Shown here piece by piece: positions 53,939 through 63,670 of a DNA stretch of 64,000 nucleotides. The DNA comes from Ferrimonas pelagia (GTDB lineage Bacteria; Pseudomonadota; Gammaproteobacteria; Enterobacterales; Shewanellaceae): contig NZ_BAABJZ010000102.1 in the NCBI RefSeq assembly GCF_039543565.1, positions 43,289 through 107,288 on the forward strand. Direction: 5' to 3'. Under the pieces are notes generated by a model that saw only the letters and a program-made list of their open reading frames with translations, was not told where the DNA came from and searched no databases. Within the stretch, counting starts at the first letter, position 1. Every line of letters starts with the position of its first letter. A program made the position numbers and the translations under genes.

Positions 53939-54069
53939 GGGATCATTCTCGCAGCCTTTATCTGCCTTGAGTATAGGGCCAACCGTGACGGCCGGCGACG
54001 ATCAATCGCTTGTGCCACGGAGAACCCCGCACGCGTGAAAGTGTGGTTCGATGGCTGGCGGCAACCGCT

Positions 54070-55722
54070 TTAAGGTTGGGACGACACCACCGCGCTGGCG
54101 CCCCGGCCGCGGGGATCCGATACCGCCGACCAGCTCGTACCATTGCGCTGGATCGCCTGGATATCGCCCAGGTCCCAGCTTTGCTGTCTCAGCCGGTAGC
54201 CCTGTTGTTGCAACGCCTGCTGCGTGGCTTGCGGTAGCGTCCCATAGGGCTCCAGGCGGATCTCATCTCTGGGCCAGAGTTGATGATGAAAGCGGGGAGC
54301 TGCGACGGCCTGTGGCAACGGCATGCCGGCGTCATAGACGTTGGCCAGCACCTGAAAGACCGAAGTGAAGATGGTGGAGCCGCCGGGGGTGCCGATCACC
54401 ATCTCAACCTTGTCGTCACGCAGCAGCAGGCTGGGGCTCATGGAGGAGAGCATGCGCTTGCCGGGGGCGATGGCGTTGGCGTCCCCGCCGATCACGCCGA
54501 AGGCGTTGGGCACGCCGGGCTTGGCGGAAAAGTCGTCCATCTCATTGTTGAGCAGGAAGCCGGCCCCGGCCACGACCACGCCGCTGCCAAAGTTCAGGTT
54601 CAAGGTGGTGGTGTTGGAAACCGCATTGCCCCATTGATCCACTACGGAGAAGTGGGTGGTTTGCGGTGACTCCAGGCCCGGCTCGATGCCTTGGGTTGGA
54701 CTGATCTGGCTGGGATCGATCTCAGCCGCCCGCCGCGCCAGATAGTCTTTAGCCAGCAGTTGTTCGAGAGGGACTTGAGTGAAGTCCGGATCGCCCAGGT
54801 ATTCGGCTCGATCGGCAAAGACACGCTTTTCGATCTCGGCCACCAAGTGGACGTAAGCGGCAGAATCGATGGGATGATCGGCAAAGTCGGCCTGGCGTCG
54901 GTGTTTGAGGCTCAGCAACTGCGCTAAGGCAAAGCCGCCGGAGCTCGGCGGCGGCGCGGAGATCAAGGTCATCTCCTGCCAAGAGTGTTGCAACGGGGTT
55001 CGCCATTTGACCCGATAGTCGCTGAGATCGGCCTGGCTGATCAGCCCGCCCTGCGCCTTCATCTGCTCGGCCAACAGCTTGGCTGTGGTGCCTTGGTAGA
55101 AGCCCGCTCGGCCCTGCTCGGCGATGCGCTGCAGGGTCTGGGCTAATTCGGTCTGAACGAAGCGCTGATCGGCGTGCATGGGGCTGAAGTAGTCGGCGAA
55201 ATTGGTGCGGCCGGCGAAGTGTTTGAGTGCTTGTTGTTGGCGCGCTAACAGTTGTGGTTCGGGCTGAAAGCCATCGCGGGCGAGGGCAATGGCGGGCGCG
55301 ACCAGCTCAGGCCAAGGCCGCGAGCCAAAGCGCTGGTGCGCGGCCCAAAGACCGGCGACGGAGCCGGGCACGCCCACGGCCAGATGGCCGACGGTGCTGG
55401 CCTCGGCGACCACGTCGCCATCCTCATCAAGGTAGAGATCGCGATGGGCCTGAGCGGGGGCCACCTCGCGGTAGTCGAGGAAGTAGGGCTGACCGTCAAA
55501 CCAAAGGGTCATAAAGCCCCCGCCGCCGATGTTGCCGGCCTCGGGGTAGGTCACTGCGAGGACGAAGGCGGTGGTGATCGCCGCATCCACGGCGTTGCCG
55601 CCCTGCGCCAACACCTGTACCGCGGCGTCCCTGGCGTGACGCTCCGGTGAGGCGATGGCCCCCTCTGCGCCATAAGCGCCAATACTGAAGCAGAGAATGA
55701 AATAAGCAAATAACTGTTTCAT
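54070..55722 (-). CDS. ggt: Gamma-glutamyltransferase
   Basis: 550 residues with a signal peptide (MKQLFAYFILCFSIGAYG). Periplasmic enzyme that moves or hydrolyses the gamma-glutamyl group of glutathione and related peptides. The precursor self-cleaves before the Thr of TTHFSVVD (about residue 356), giving large and small chains. The substrate-binding signatures NIGGGGFMTLWFDGQ, DYREVAPAQAHRDLY, SSMSPSLLLRDDK and GTPGGSTIFTSVFQVLAN are present. It is a single-gene unit. The window gives no sign of its specific substrate. Confidence 0.96.
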   Translation of the reverse strand: MKQLFAYFILCFSIGAYGAEGAIASPERHARDAAVQVLAQGGNAVDAAITTAFVLAVTYPEAGNIGGGGFMTLWFDGQPYFLDYREVAPAQAHRDLYLDEDGDVVAEASTVGHLAVGVPGSVAGLWAAHQRFGSRPWPELVAPAIALARDGFQPEPQLLARQQQALKHFAGRTNFADYFSPMHADQRFVQTELAQTLQRIAEQGRAGFYQGTTAKLLAEQMKAQGGLISQADLSDYRVKWRTPLQHSWQEMTLISAPPPSSGGFALAQLLSLKHRRQADFADHPIDSAAYVHLVAEIEKRVFADRAEYLGDPDFTQVPLEQLLAKDYLARRAAEIDPSQISPTQGIEPGLESPQTTHFSVVDQWGNAVSNTTTLNLNFGSGVVVAGAGFLLNNEMDDFSAKPGVPNAFGVIGGDANAIAPGKRMLSSMSPSLLLRDDKVEMVIGTPGGSTIFTSVFQVLANVYDAGMPLPQAVAAPRFHHQLWPRDEIRLEPYGTLPQATQQALQQQGYRLRQQSWDLGDIQAIQRNGTSWSAVSDPRGRGASAVVSSQP

Positions 55723-55827
55723 AAGGTGAACTCCTTTTCTATTTGGCTATTATCATAAAGGGCAATGGCGTGGCGTCATATGGCTATTTGCCGATATTGG
55801 ACGGCATAACATCAGGGGCGGGTTGCG

Positions 55828-57264
55828 GTGGATACAGGCGACGTAAGGAAAAGGGCACAAAGGTTTGGGGGCGGCGTCTTGCTAGGGCTGCTCCTGCCGA
55901 TGTTGGCACTGCCCAGCGAAGCGCCTGAGCCTAGCGAAGCGCCTGAGCCCGTCGAAATGCGGCTGGGCAATCGTTCTCAGATCTCCGCTGGCGATGGCAT
56001 CAATGTCGCTGAGCGTGAGCCGAGCGACTCGGCCGTGCGCGCTGAAAGCAGCAAGGTGACGAGCGAGGATGACTTGGCACCGCCACCACCGCCCGAGCCA
56101 CTATGGCCGACGGCAGGTCAGTTTCGCAACTTGAGCGCTGAGCACATGGCGATGGCACAAACCGCTTGGAGCTATTTTGTCCGGGAATACCAACCGCTCA
56201 CCGGCCTGGTCAACTCGGTTGCCGGCTATCGCCGGACCACCTTGTGGGATGTGGCCAGCGTGATGGCGGGCACGGTCGCCGCGCACGAACTGGGCCTGAT
56301 CGATGCGGCGGAGTTTGATCGGCGTATCGAACGTTTGCTGCAGACCTTAGTGACGCTGCCGCTGTATCGTCAGCGTCTGCCTAACCGCAACTACAGCACG
56401 GATCGGGCCACGCCGGTGTTGCCCACCCACTCGACGGAGCGCTACCGGGCGCTCAATGGCAATGGCTGGTCGGTGCTGGATGTCGGTCGGACCTTAGGTT
56501 GGCTAACCATACTGCAGTTGCGCTATCCGGGTTATACCGATGCGGTGGCGATGGTGCGGGCCCACTGGCAAACCCAGTGGTTGGCCAATGACGGCGAGCT
56601 GCAGGGCGCGCGCCACGGACTGCGCAGTGAGCGGCGCTATCAGGAGGGGCGACTGGGATACGAGCAATACGCCGCGGTGGCGATCGCCCTATGGGGAGAG
56701 TCGGTGTCGGCGGCCCGTTTCCGTCAGGCTGAGGCGCAGTTTGAGGTGGCGGGGATCGCGCTGCCGTCCGATCCCCGCCCGCGGCCATTTCTGACCAGCG
56801 ATCCCTACTATTTGGCCCTATTGGAGTTTGGCCCGGCGGCCAAGAGCCTGTATCCGGCGGCCAGCGCGATCTACCAAGCGCATCGTCAGCACTGGCAGCA
56901 AACGGGCGAGGTGCGTTGCTATGGGGAAGATGCCGTCAATCTGGCGCCCTGGTTTATCTACAACAACCTGCACTATCTGCAGCAGCCCTGGCACAGCACG
57001 GATCATCAGGGCAAGGCGGTCGAGCTGGGTCAGCGGATCAGCAGTAAGTGTGCCCTGGCTTGGGCGGTGCTGGCGGATGACGACTTTGCCCGCGCGCTGT
57101 GGCAAGAAGCGCAAGCGCTGCATCGGCCCAAAGGTTGGCTGACTGGGTTGATGGCGGACGGTAGCATCAATACCAGCCGTAACCTGAACACCAATGGGGT
57201 GATCCTCACCGCGCTGCTCTACATCCACAACGGCAACCGCAGCTTGTTGGAGCTGGCGCAGTAG
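55828..57264 (+). CDS. DUF3131 domain protein, probably exported
   Basis: 478 residues from GTG 55828. A hydrophobic segment (VLLGLLLPMLALP) is followed by a low-complexity acidic/Pro stretch with the direct repeat SEAPEP. From about residue 108 an all-alpha DUF3131 domain begins (MAQTAWSYFVREYQPLTGLVNSVAGYRRTTLWDVASVMAG), resembling glycoside-hydrolase-like alpha/alpha toroids such as glucoamylase-related proteins. Three Cys (in EVRCYGED and SSKCALAWAV, plus none earlier) leave at most one disulfide. The function is unknown. A carbohydrate-related role is only suggested by the fold. There is no obvious operon partner. Confidence 0.75.
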   Translation: MDTGDVRKRAQRFGGGVLLGLLLPMLALPSEAPEPSEAPEPVEMRLGNRSQISAGDGINVAEREPSDSAVRAESSKVTSEDDLAPPPPPEPLWPTAGQFRNLSAEHMAMAQTAWSYFVREYQPLTGLVNSVAGYRRTTLWDVASVMAGTVAAHELGLIDAAEFDRRIERLLQTLVTLPLYRQRLPNRNYSTDRATPVLPTHSTERYRALNGNGWSVLDVGRTLGWLTILQLRYPGYTDAVAMVRAHWQTQWLANDGELQGARHGLRSERRYQEGRLGYEQYAAVAIALWGESVSAARFRQAEAQFEVAGIALPSDPRPRPFLTSDPYYLALLEFGPAAKSLYPAASAIYQAHRQHWQQTGEVRCYGEDAVNLAPWFIYNNLHYLQQPWHSTDHQGKAVELGQRISSKCALAWAVLADDDFARALWQEAQALHRPKGWLTGLMADGSINTSRNLNTNGVILTALLYIHNGNRSLLELAQ

Positions 57265-57422
57265 CTGGTACCGAGGCCACGGCGTGCGCCGGCTCGGCCC
57301 TGCGGCTGGGCTCTGCCCCCTCGATATCACACTCCGCAACGCCTTTACTTTTCTTGAGTGGTGGCGGGCAAAGGGAGGCCGTATGCTCTGAACCTTACTC
57401 ATTTGTTCACTTCGGAGTGCCC

Positions 57423-58442
57423 ATGTTGCGTTCGCTGTTTACGGCGCTACTGCTGCTTGCCAGTACCGCTAGCTTGGCCGCGCCTGCGCCGCTTACCGTT
57501 TACACCTCCCGTCAGGCCCATATGATCGAGCCGATCTTATCCCTGTATTCCGAGCAGACCGGCGTTGCTATCCAGGCCGTCTATGTGCCCCGCATCGGCC
57601 TGGAAGCCATGCTGCAAGCGGAGCAAGAGAAAGGCACCGGTCAGGGCGATCTGGTGCTGCTCAATAACGTCTCCCGCCTGACCGCTTTGGTGGATCTGGG
57701 GCTAACCCAGCCCATCAACAGCCCAGTGATGTTCGGGATCCCGGCCCAGTACCGCGATCCCGAACATCACTGGTTCGGCCTGACCTTGCGCACCCGGGCG
57801 ATCTACACCCGCAAAACCGAATTTGGCGGCGTCGGCGCGGTGGCGCTGCGCATGGAAGATCTGGCCAAGCCCGAGTTTCAGGGCAAGGTGTGCATGCGCT
57901 CCGGCAGCAGCCCGTTTAATACCGGGATGATCGCCCAGATGATCGCCGCCAACGGCGAAGCCGCCACCCGTCAGTGGCTGATCGATCTCAAAGCCAATCT
58001 GGTGCGCCAGCCGCAGGGCACCGATAAGAAGCAGATCATCGCCGTGGCCGAAGGCGTGTGCGATTACGCCGTGGCCAACAGCTACTACTTTGGCTACATG
58101 GACAAAGATGACACGGAGCGTGAGCTGGCCAAACGGGTGCACATTAACTTTGCCAACCAGCAGGACCGTGGCGCCCATATGAACCTGTCCGGTGCCGTGG
58201 TGCTCAACTCCGCCCCCAACCCCGAAGGGGCGCAGGCCTTTATCGAGTATTTGGCCAGTGATGCGGCCCAGGCACTGTACCCGGCGCTGAACGATGAATA
58301 TCCCATCCGAGCAGCGCTGGCCGCGTCCGAGTTGGTGGCCTCTTGGGGTCGCTTTAAGCCGGACTCGGTGATGATCGCCGACTGGGCCGGCTTTGAAGCT
58401 GACGCCCAGCGACTGGTGGCAGATACCGGGTTTGACGACTGA
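57423..58442 (+). CDS. Fe(III)-type ABC transporter solute-binding protein (FbpA/FutA-like)
   Basis: 339 residues from ATG 57423, with GGAG upstream. Signal peptide of about 20 residues (MLRSLFTALLLLASTASLAA). Periplasmic binding protein type 2 with TVYTSRQAHMIEPILSLYSEQTG, WFGLTLRTRAIYTRK, CMRSGSSPFNTGMIAQMI and the tyrosine-rich iron site AVANSYYFGYM. It should bring ferric iron to an FbpBC-type transporter, but no permease or ATPase gene is adjacent. An 18-bp perfect inverted repeat lies inside the gene at 57723-57773. I see no Fur box. Confidence 0.9.
   Translation: MLRSLFTALLLLASTASLAAPAPLTVYTSRQAHMIEPILSLYSEQTGVAIQAVYVPRIGLEAMLQAEQEKGTGQGDLVLLNNVSRLTALVDLGLTQPINSPVMFGIPAQYRDPEHHWFGLTLRTRAIYTRKTEFGGVGAVALRMEDLAKPEFQGKVCMRSGSSPFNTGMIAQMIAANGEAATRQWLIDLKANLVRQPQGTDKKQIIAVAEGVCDYAVANSYYFGYMDKDDTERELAKRVHINFANQQDRGAHMNLSGAVVLNSAPNPEGAQAFIEYLASDAAQALYPALNDEYPIRAALAASELVASWGRFKPDSVMIADWAGFEADAQRLVADTGFDD
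57723..57773. repeat. 18-bp perfect inverted repeat inside the iron-binding protein gene
   Basis: Arms 57723-57740 and 57756-57773 are exact reverse complements with a 15-nt loop. They code for PVMFGI...DPEHHW, so the hairpin is within translated sequence and has no T-run. Confidence 0.95.
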
Positions 58443-58460
58443 GTCTGGCTGCGAAAGTGA

Positions 58461-58496
58461 GAAAAAACGCCGCGACCTAAGTCGCGGCGTTTTGCT
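58461..58496. terminator. Bidirectional terminator after the iron-binding protein gene
   Basis: 13-bp stem AAAACGCCGCGAC / GTCGCGGCGTTTT with loop CTAA. Confidence 0.93.
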
Positions 58497-58519
58497 GTGG
58501 AGCGGGAGGAGGGGCGCAC

Positions 58520-59551
58520 TCAGTCGAGCCGAACGTCCACCGCCAGGATATCGACCCACCGACTTTCGCCCTCCTGATCGCCCTCGGGATCGCGCTGAGT
58601 TCTCAGGTAGTCGATCGCCTGATATCCCTCATCGGGCAAGTTGTCATGGTGCAGATCGCTGCTCCAATTCCAGGGGCCATCGATGGCGCCATTCCAAACG
58701 CTTTCCGTTTGTGGCTCCGGGTAGTACAGCATGGTGGAGGCTCGGATCGGGGTTTGCTCATCGAGCCAAGACAGCAAGGGGTGATGTTGCTGGTTGAATG
58801 TGAGGGTTAGGGTGTTGCCGGTCAGCTCGATGCTGCCCTCAAAGCGACTGCGGGTGATCACCTTCACCGGTTCATCTCCGTCGCGAAACAGAGAAAAGCC
58901 GATGTGCCAGACGTGGGCGGCGAGATCCTCATAATCAATAAACGCTTCGGCGTTGTCCGGCCGCTTCACGTGTTGAATGAGCATGTCGAGATCGCCCACC
59001 GAGGCCATGCCATCATGATTGATGTCCAGCTCAAGCCCCATCCTGAGCTCAACATAGTGATCGTCGGTGGCTGCGCGGTTGATCTTCAACTGCCGTGGGA
59101 TCTCCGCCAACTCCAGCTGCACCGTGATGGTTTTGTTATCGCAGCCCTCGGTATCCATGTAGAACTGCTCATCTTTCCAAAATTGAAGCGTCTCGCCCTC
59201 CTGGGTGATCTCGAGTGTATTCTCATCGATCAATTCCAAAGCCGAGTAGGTGGTATCGCTGCCATCGATGTGGCGGGCATTAAATCCGTCGCCATAGCTT
59301 TGCAGATAGGTGTAGGGATCGGCTTGGAAGCAGCCGGTCTCCGTCCATTGGTAAAGCACCATGGCCTCTTTGCCCAAGGAGATGAACGCCTCCCCTGGGC
59401 TGTCAGCCAAGTACCACTGGCCCAGATATTGGCTTTCAAGCGGTGCCGCTTCCTTGTCGATCGGTGGCACACTTGTGTCCTTGCTGTCCGAGCCGCCGCA
59501 GGCCGACAGCAGCACGGCTGCCATTGCAGTGAGGATGAAAGTCCTTTTCAT
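58520..59551 (-). CDS. Putative lipoprotein with an EF-hand/dockerin-like loop
   Basis: 343 residues from ATG 59551. The frame is open to 59662 but that part crosses a hairpin and lacks a signal. Lipoprotein signal with lipobox LLSAC (Cys about 17), Gly/Ser linker, then an acidic soluble protein. One calcium-binding loop is visible, ELDINHDGMASVGDLDML (D-x-N-x-D-G), of EF-hand/dockerin style. I do not recognise a family for the rest. It is exported and acidylated in the envelope; sorting is not determined, as the residues after Cys are GGSD. Confidence 0.75.
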   Translation of the reverse strand: MKRTFILTAMAAVLLSACGGSDSKDTSVPPIDKEAAPLESQYLGQWYLADSPGEAFISLGKEAMVLYQWTETGCFQADPYTYLQSYGDGFNARHIDGSDTTYSALELIDENTLEITQEGETLQFWKDEQFYMDTEGCDNKTITVQLELAEIPRQLKINRAATDDHYVELRMGLELDINHDGMASVGDLDMLIQHVKRPDNAEAFIDYEDLAAHVWHIGFSLFRDGDEPVKVITRSRFEGSIELTGNTLTLTFNQQHHPLLSWLDEQTPIRASTMLYYPEPQTESVWNGAIDGPWNWSSDLHHDNLPDEGYQAIDYLRTQRDPEGDQEGESRWVDILAVDVRLD

Positions 59552-59639
59552 GTAAATCCCTAAATATAAATGCCTTTGTTTGGGGGGGGATAGTGTCACT
59601 GGTGCAAACGAAGCGCAAGTGGGGCGGCCGTTATGGGGA

Positions 59640-59707
59640 AGCCCTCGCAGTGAGGGCTTCATGAGGTGCGCTGCTCCTGCGCACGATTGTCCCGCAGGAG
59701 CAGCGCC
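59640..59707. terminator. Two adjacent hairpins between the S41 peptidase and lipoprotein genes
   Basis: GCGCTGCTCCTGCG (59668-59681) pairs perfectly with 59693-59706 over an 11-nt loop. AGCCCTC / GAGGGCT lies beside it at about 59640-59658. Neither has a T-run, so they may be a Rho-linked terminator or an mRNA-stabilising structure below the peptidase gene. Confidence 0.5.
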
Positions 59708-59734
59708 CGGCGCTGTTGGGCGCTTAGCGGTCAG

Positions 59735-61069
59735 TCACAGTTGTTCTGATAGGCGGCGGATCGCCTCATTCAAGACCACATCTTCCTCGGCTAAGAGATC
59801 GGCAAGCGTTGGCTTTATTTCTATGTCCGGTGCGATCCCACTGCCGACAAACTCACGGCCATCGTGAAAGGTCGCGCGCAGCGACACAATGCGCGCTTTG
59901 CCACCGCCGGGTAAGTCGTAGATGAGCGGATTGCCGGTACTGCCAAAGGTGTTCTCGCCAATGGTGGTCATGTGCTGAAGCTGACTGGCGTGGATCAAAA
60001 AGTTCTCGGAGGAGGAGGCGGTTCCTGGGCCGATCAGCACATAGGTCGGGACAATGTGATTATTCGATCTCGCTGTTAAGGTGCTGGGTTTACCTTGGTG
60101 CCAAGCGTTATCTTGTCCATATTCCGCGTACTGACCGCCATACACGCCCCAAGACTTATAGGCGGCGGAGTGGATCCGGCTCTTCCAGCCTCGGCCCGTC
60201 GTATTGCGGTCGGCCAGATAACGGATGATCTCATCGGCATGTCGAGAGTTGCCCCCGCCATTAAATCGCAGATCGATGAGCAGTCCCTGGGTGGTTTTCA
60301 GCTCAGCAAAGATCGCCAGGAAATCGTCGACGATCGCCTTGTCACGGAAGGTGCTGAGCGACAGGTAGCCGATGTCATTGTCGAGCATGCGAAAGTCCAA
60401 GCGATCCTTGCTGCGCTTGGGTTGTTGCAACACGGAGGCCGTTCCCCAGGCCAGTTTGTGACGGCGCGTGACGCTGACGGATCCTGTCTCACCCTCAACC
60501 GTGCGAAAGGTGATCTCAAGAGCGGTATCGGGTCTCCCTTCGAAGGCCGAGCGGATCGCCATGTTCTGTCGAACATGGCTGGCCGAGCTCGCGATGTAGG
60601 GAAGAATGTGCTTATCCAAGTGGGACTGCAGAGCCAAGCCATTGACCGCGGTGATGGCCGCGCCCAAGGGCAGCTGTTCACTGAGATCGCCGGAGACGGC
60701 GGTAACGATCGCCTGTCCCTGCACTGCGGTTAACTGGATGGGCACATTGGCACGGTATTGGCGCTGATAAGATCTGGGCGGGATCACCTGCGTATGGCCA
60801 TCGTCGAACTGGGCAACGAATTTCACCAGCTCGCGGTAATACTCGGCCGTCGACTCCGTCGCCAGAACTTTGGGAATGAACGTTTGGTAAGCCTGATCAA
60901 TATCCAGATCCGGCACCTGATCAAAGAAGGGAAAGTTGTAGCTCAGCTCCTTCCATAGCAGCGACAGGCCAAAGAGCTTTTCTTGCTGGGTCAGATCATC
61001 CGCCGCAGCGACGGGAGTGATAAGGCAGAGCAGTGTCAGTAGCGCTGCCATAGTTCTTCTTTTTATCAT
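59735..61069 (-). CDS. S41-family peptidase (C-terminal processing peptidase-like)
   Basis: 444 residues with a signal peptide (TMAALLTLLCLITPVAAA). N-terminal helical part, then a PDZ-like region (about 115-165, IVTAVSGDLSEQLPLGAAITAVNG). The S41 catalytic domain shows GLLIDLRFNGGGNSRHADEIIRYL, the nucleophile Ser in GPGTASSSENFLI, and GSTGNPLIYDLPGG, ending GIAPDIEI. It is periplasmic or secreted. This subgroup resembles the tricorn/CtpA-like peptidases of unknown substrate. It sits between a MacB-type ABC permease and a lipoprotein on the same strand, with separate gaps of about 180 bp, so co-expression is possible but not shown. Confidence 0.88.
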   Translation of the reverse strand: MIKRRTMAALLTLLCLITPVAAADDLTQQEKLFGLSLLWKELSYNFPFFDQVPDLDIDQAYQTFIPKVLATESTAEYYRELVKFVAQFDDGHTQVIPPRSYQRQYRANVPIQLTAVQGQAIVTAVSGDLSEQLPLGAAITAVNGLALQSHLDKHILPYIASSASHVRQNMAIRSAFEGRPDTALEITFRTVEGETGSVSVTRRHKLAWGTASVLQQPKRSKDRLDFRMLDNDIGYLSLSTFRDKAIVDDFLAIFAELKTTQGLLIDLRFNGGGNSRHADEIIRYLADRNTTGRGWKSRIHSAAYKSWGVYGGQYAEYGQDNAWHQGKPSTLTARSNNHIVPTYVLIGPGTASSSENFLIHASQLQHMTTIGENTFGSTGNPLIYDLPGGGKARIVSLRATFHDGREFVGSGIAPDIEIKPTLADLLAEEDVVLNEAIRRLSEQL

Positions 61070-61249
61070 TCATCTTCCTTGTTGTTTTTATTGTCGTTTC
61101 TATTGTCGAAAAAACTCATCGGGATCTCGGCCATCGCTTCTTACGGTGTTGATCGAAGCCCGGTCCTAAAGGTGACGCCTCTATTTCCAGCAAAGCGTGC
61201 TGTGCGCCTCAGTGCCCAGCATCTCAATGGAATGGCGTTGCCTAAATCC

Positions 61250-63670
61250 CTACTCATCCCGCAACGTCAGCGCCGGGCGCTGGCGAGCGGTATTGAGTGC
61301 CAGTGCTGAGACGGTGGCGACGGTGATGGCCAGTACCACTGCGGTCGCCGCGGGGAACCACCACCAGGCTAGATCTACGCGATGGATAAAGTGCTCCAGC
61401 CAACGACTCAGGCCCCAATGAGCCAGCGGCCAGGCCAGCAAACTGCCCAGCGCCACCAGAGCGACAAACTCTTTGTTGATCAGCGTGATGATTCTGGCGT
61501 AACTGCCGCCGAGTACCTTACGCATGGCGATCTCCTTGCTGCGGCGTTCACAGCTGAAGGCAGCAAGGCCAAAGAGACCGATACAGGTAAGGCCGATGGC
61601 CAGCATAGTAAAGCTGAATAGTAGGTTTTGCTCGCGACGCTGGGCATCGAACAGTGCCTGAAACTCGGCGTCGAGAAAGCTAAGCTCAATCGGATGTATC
61701 GGCATGAGCTGTTGCAGACGAGTCTGGATCTCATCCAGATCAGCCATGCTGAAACTTTCATTAAGATGCAGCAAGAGCTCGGCGCGTGGGCTATTGCTCT
61801 GGCTGTGGGTGAAAAACATCGGGCCGCTGTCCACCTGCGCGGGACCTATCTTGAATTGCTCGACCACGCCGACGATGGTGCCTTTGATGGTATCGTTCAT
61901 GCCTTGCCACTGCCACGTTTGGCCAACGGCGTCTCGTGGCTCGGCAAATCCGGCCAATTGGCTGGCTTCACGGCTGATGATCACCCCGCAGGTCTTAGTC
62001 TGGAAATTAAACCTGTCGGCTCGAAACTCGTGGCTAAAGTCCCGTCCTGCCAGCAGGGTCAGCCCCAGTGTCTCGGCCAGATTGGCGGTGCCCATTTTCA
62101 TCCCGATCCCTTCAAGCTCCAGCCCCTGGGTTTGGATGGTGGGTCGTGAATTGTAGGTCTCCGTGGGAGCTGAGTTGAGGATGGTTGCACTGTTCACACT
62201 GTCGAGTCCCTCCATGGTGCGGTGGATCTCATCTTGTTGACGGAGCACTTCTCTGGATAGTTGCTTGACCAGTAGACGGCCATCCTTGGCGTAGCCCAAA
62301 GGTTGGTTTTGCATCAGTTGTAGCTGGGAAAAGAAGCCGCATGATGTGATCAACAAGCCGATACTGACGGCACCTTGTAGACCAATCAGCAGCTTGCGCA
62401 AACGCGCTGCACCAAAGCCACGATTGAGATCGCCAGACAGTACGCGGGCAGGCTGGAAGGCGGAAAGATAGAAGGCGGGGTAAGCGCCGGCAAGCAGGCC
62501 AACCAGCAGGAACTGACCCAGCAAAATCACACCCAGCTCGCTGAAGTAGTGAATGGTCAATGTGCTGTTCATCATTTGATTGAACTGAGGCTGGGCCAGT
62601 TCTAACCAGATGCAGGCCAGCAAGCTGGCGAGGGCGGTGAGCAAAAGGGTCTCCAGCAGAAACTGACCAATCAATTGGCTGCGATTGACTCCTAACGCCT
62701 TGCGTATACCCACCTCCTTGGCACGCAGTCCGGCACGGGCGGTGCTCAGATTGATGAAATTAAAGCTAGCTATCAGCAAGATAAACAGCGCCAACCCGGA
62801 AGCGAGAAAAACCGCTTGTGCCGAGCCATTGGCCTTCATCTCATGCATTCGGTTGGAGTTTAGGTGGATGTGGGTGAGGGGTTGTAGCTCAAATTGGATG
62901 TTGTATTTACGCTCAGTAAATAGGTCGAGCATTTTGCTTGTTAAGTGTTTGAAGTCGGTTTCAGCATTGGGTCGCACATACAGGTAGCCGAGGTTGGTTT
63001 TCAACGTTTCGAGTTGATCCCCATAGGGCGCGCGGAGCGTCTCTTTGTAGGTAATAGCTTCAATTGCCAGATGGGTGTTGGCAGGTAGATCAGCAAACAC
63101 GGCGGTTACTGTCATTGGCTGCCCGATGCGCCAGTCCAGCGTCTCACCGATGACATCGGTACGGCCAAATAGGCGCAGCGCCTGCTGCTGGGACAGAGCG
63201 AGTAGATTCGGCTCGGTTAATACGCGATGGAGATCGCCAGCGATAGGTGAGAGTGCAAAGAGATCGGTGAGATGGACATCGGCACCATAAAAGTGCTCAA
63301 GCTGGAGCGGCTGCTCATCCAACAGGAATAGGTTGATAGGGGCCATCGTTTTATAGAGGTAGGTGGCTTGGTCTATTTCAGGCCAGTCAGTGAAGTGTCC
63401 CATCAGACCCGGTGGAGCGATGGCCAGTGAAATTCCATATTCGGTAATGGTTGAGCTCAAGCGGTAGCTGCTATCGGCATTGGGATGCATCTGATCGTAG
63501 CTCAGCTCAAACCGGACCCACAGAACGATCAACAGGGTGGCAGCTAAGCCCACCGACAACCCCATTAGATTCAATCCAGTATGCAGCTTCTGCTTCCACA
63601 GCGCCCGCACGGCAGTGCGCAGGTAGTTGCCCAGCATGGCAAAGCGGGCAGAGAGGCTCGCATTAGGCAT
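61250..63670 (-). CDS. MacB/FtsX-type ABC transporter permease, two-domain form
   Basis: 806 residues from ATG 63670, with GGAGGT 8 nt upstream. Two copies of the MacB periplasmic plus FtsX membrane unit. N-terminal helix at about 33-52, first FtsX trio around 285-400 (LFILLIASFNFINLSTARAGLRAKEVGIRKALG), second helix at about 430, and a second FtsX trio near 690-800 (MLAIGLTCIGLFGLAAFSCERRSKEIAMRKVLGGS). Eight-helix permeases of this kind do not pump small molecules by alternating access; they couple ATP to periplasmic motion. The start overlaps the end of the ATPase gene by 8 nt. No MacA-type adaptor gene is visible. Confidence 0.9.
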   Translation of the reverse strand: MPNASLSARFAMLGNYLRTAVRALWKQKLHTGLNLMGLSVGLAATLLIVLWVRFELSYDQMHPNADSSYRLSSTITEYGISLAIAPPGLMGHFTDWPEIDQATYLYKTMAPINLFLLDEQPLQLEHFYGADVHLTDLFALSPIAGDLHRVLTEPNLLALSQQQALRLFGRTDVIGETLDWRIGQPMTVTAVFADLPANTHLAIEAITYKETLRAPYGDQLETLKTNLGYLYVRPNAETDFKHLTSKMLDLFTERKYNIQFELQPLTHIHLNSNRMHEMKANGSAQAVFLASGLALFILLIASFNFINLSTARAGLRAKEVGIRKALGVNRSQLIGQFLLETLLLTALASLLACIWLELAQPQFNQMMNSTLTIHYFSELGVILLGQFLLVGLLAGAYPAFYLSAFQPARVLSGDLNRGFGAARLRKLLIGLQGAVSIGLLITSCGFFSQLQLMQNQPLGYAKDGRLLVKQLSREVLRQQDEIHRTMEGLDSVNSATILNSAPTETYNSRPTIQTQGLELEGIGMKMGTANLAETLGLTLLAGRDFSHEFRADRFNFQTKTCGVIISREASQLAGFAEPRDAVGQTWQWQGMNDTIKGTIVGVVEQFKIGPAQVDSGPMFFTHSQSNSPRAELLLHLNESFSMADLDEIQTRLQQLMPIHPIELSFLDAEFQALFDAQRREQNLLFSFTMLAIGLTCIGLFGLAAFSCERRSKEIAMRKVLGGSYARIITLINKEFVALVALGSLLAWPLAHWGLSRWLEHFIHRVDLAWWWFPAATAVVLAITVATVSALALNTARQRPALTLRDE

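Noticed and set aside
61079..61309. Small open frame between the S41 peptidase and permease genes
   Set aside because: Overlaps the permease 3' end, no ribosome site and no recognisable protein.
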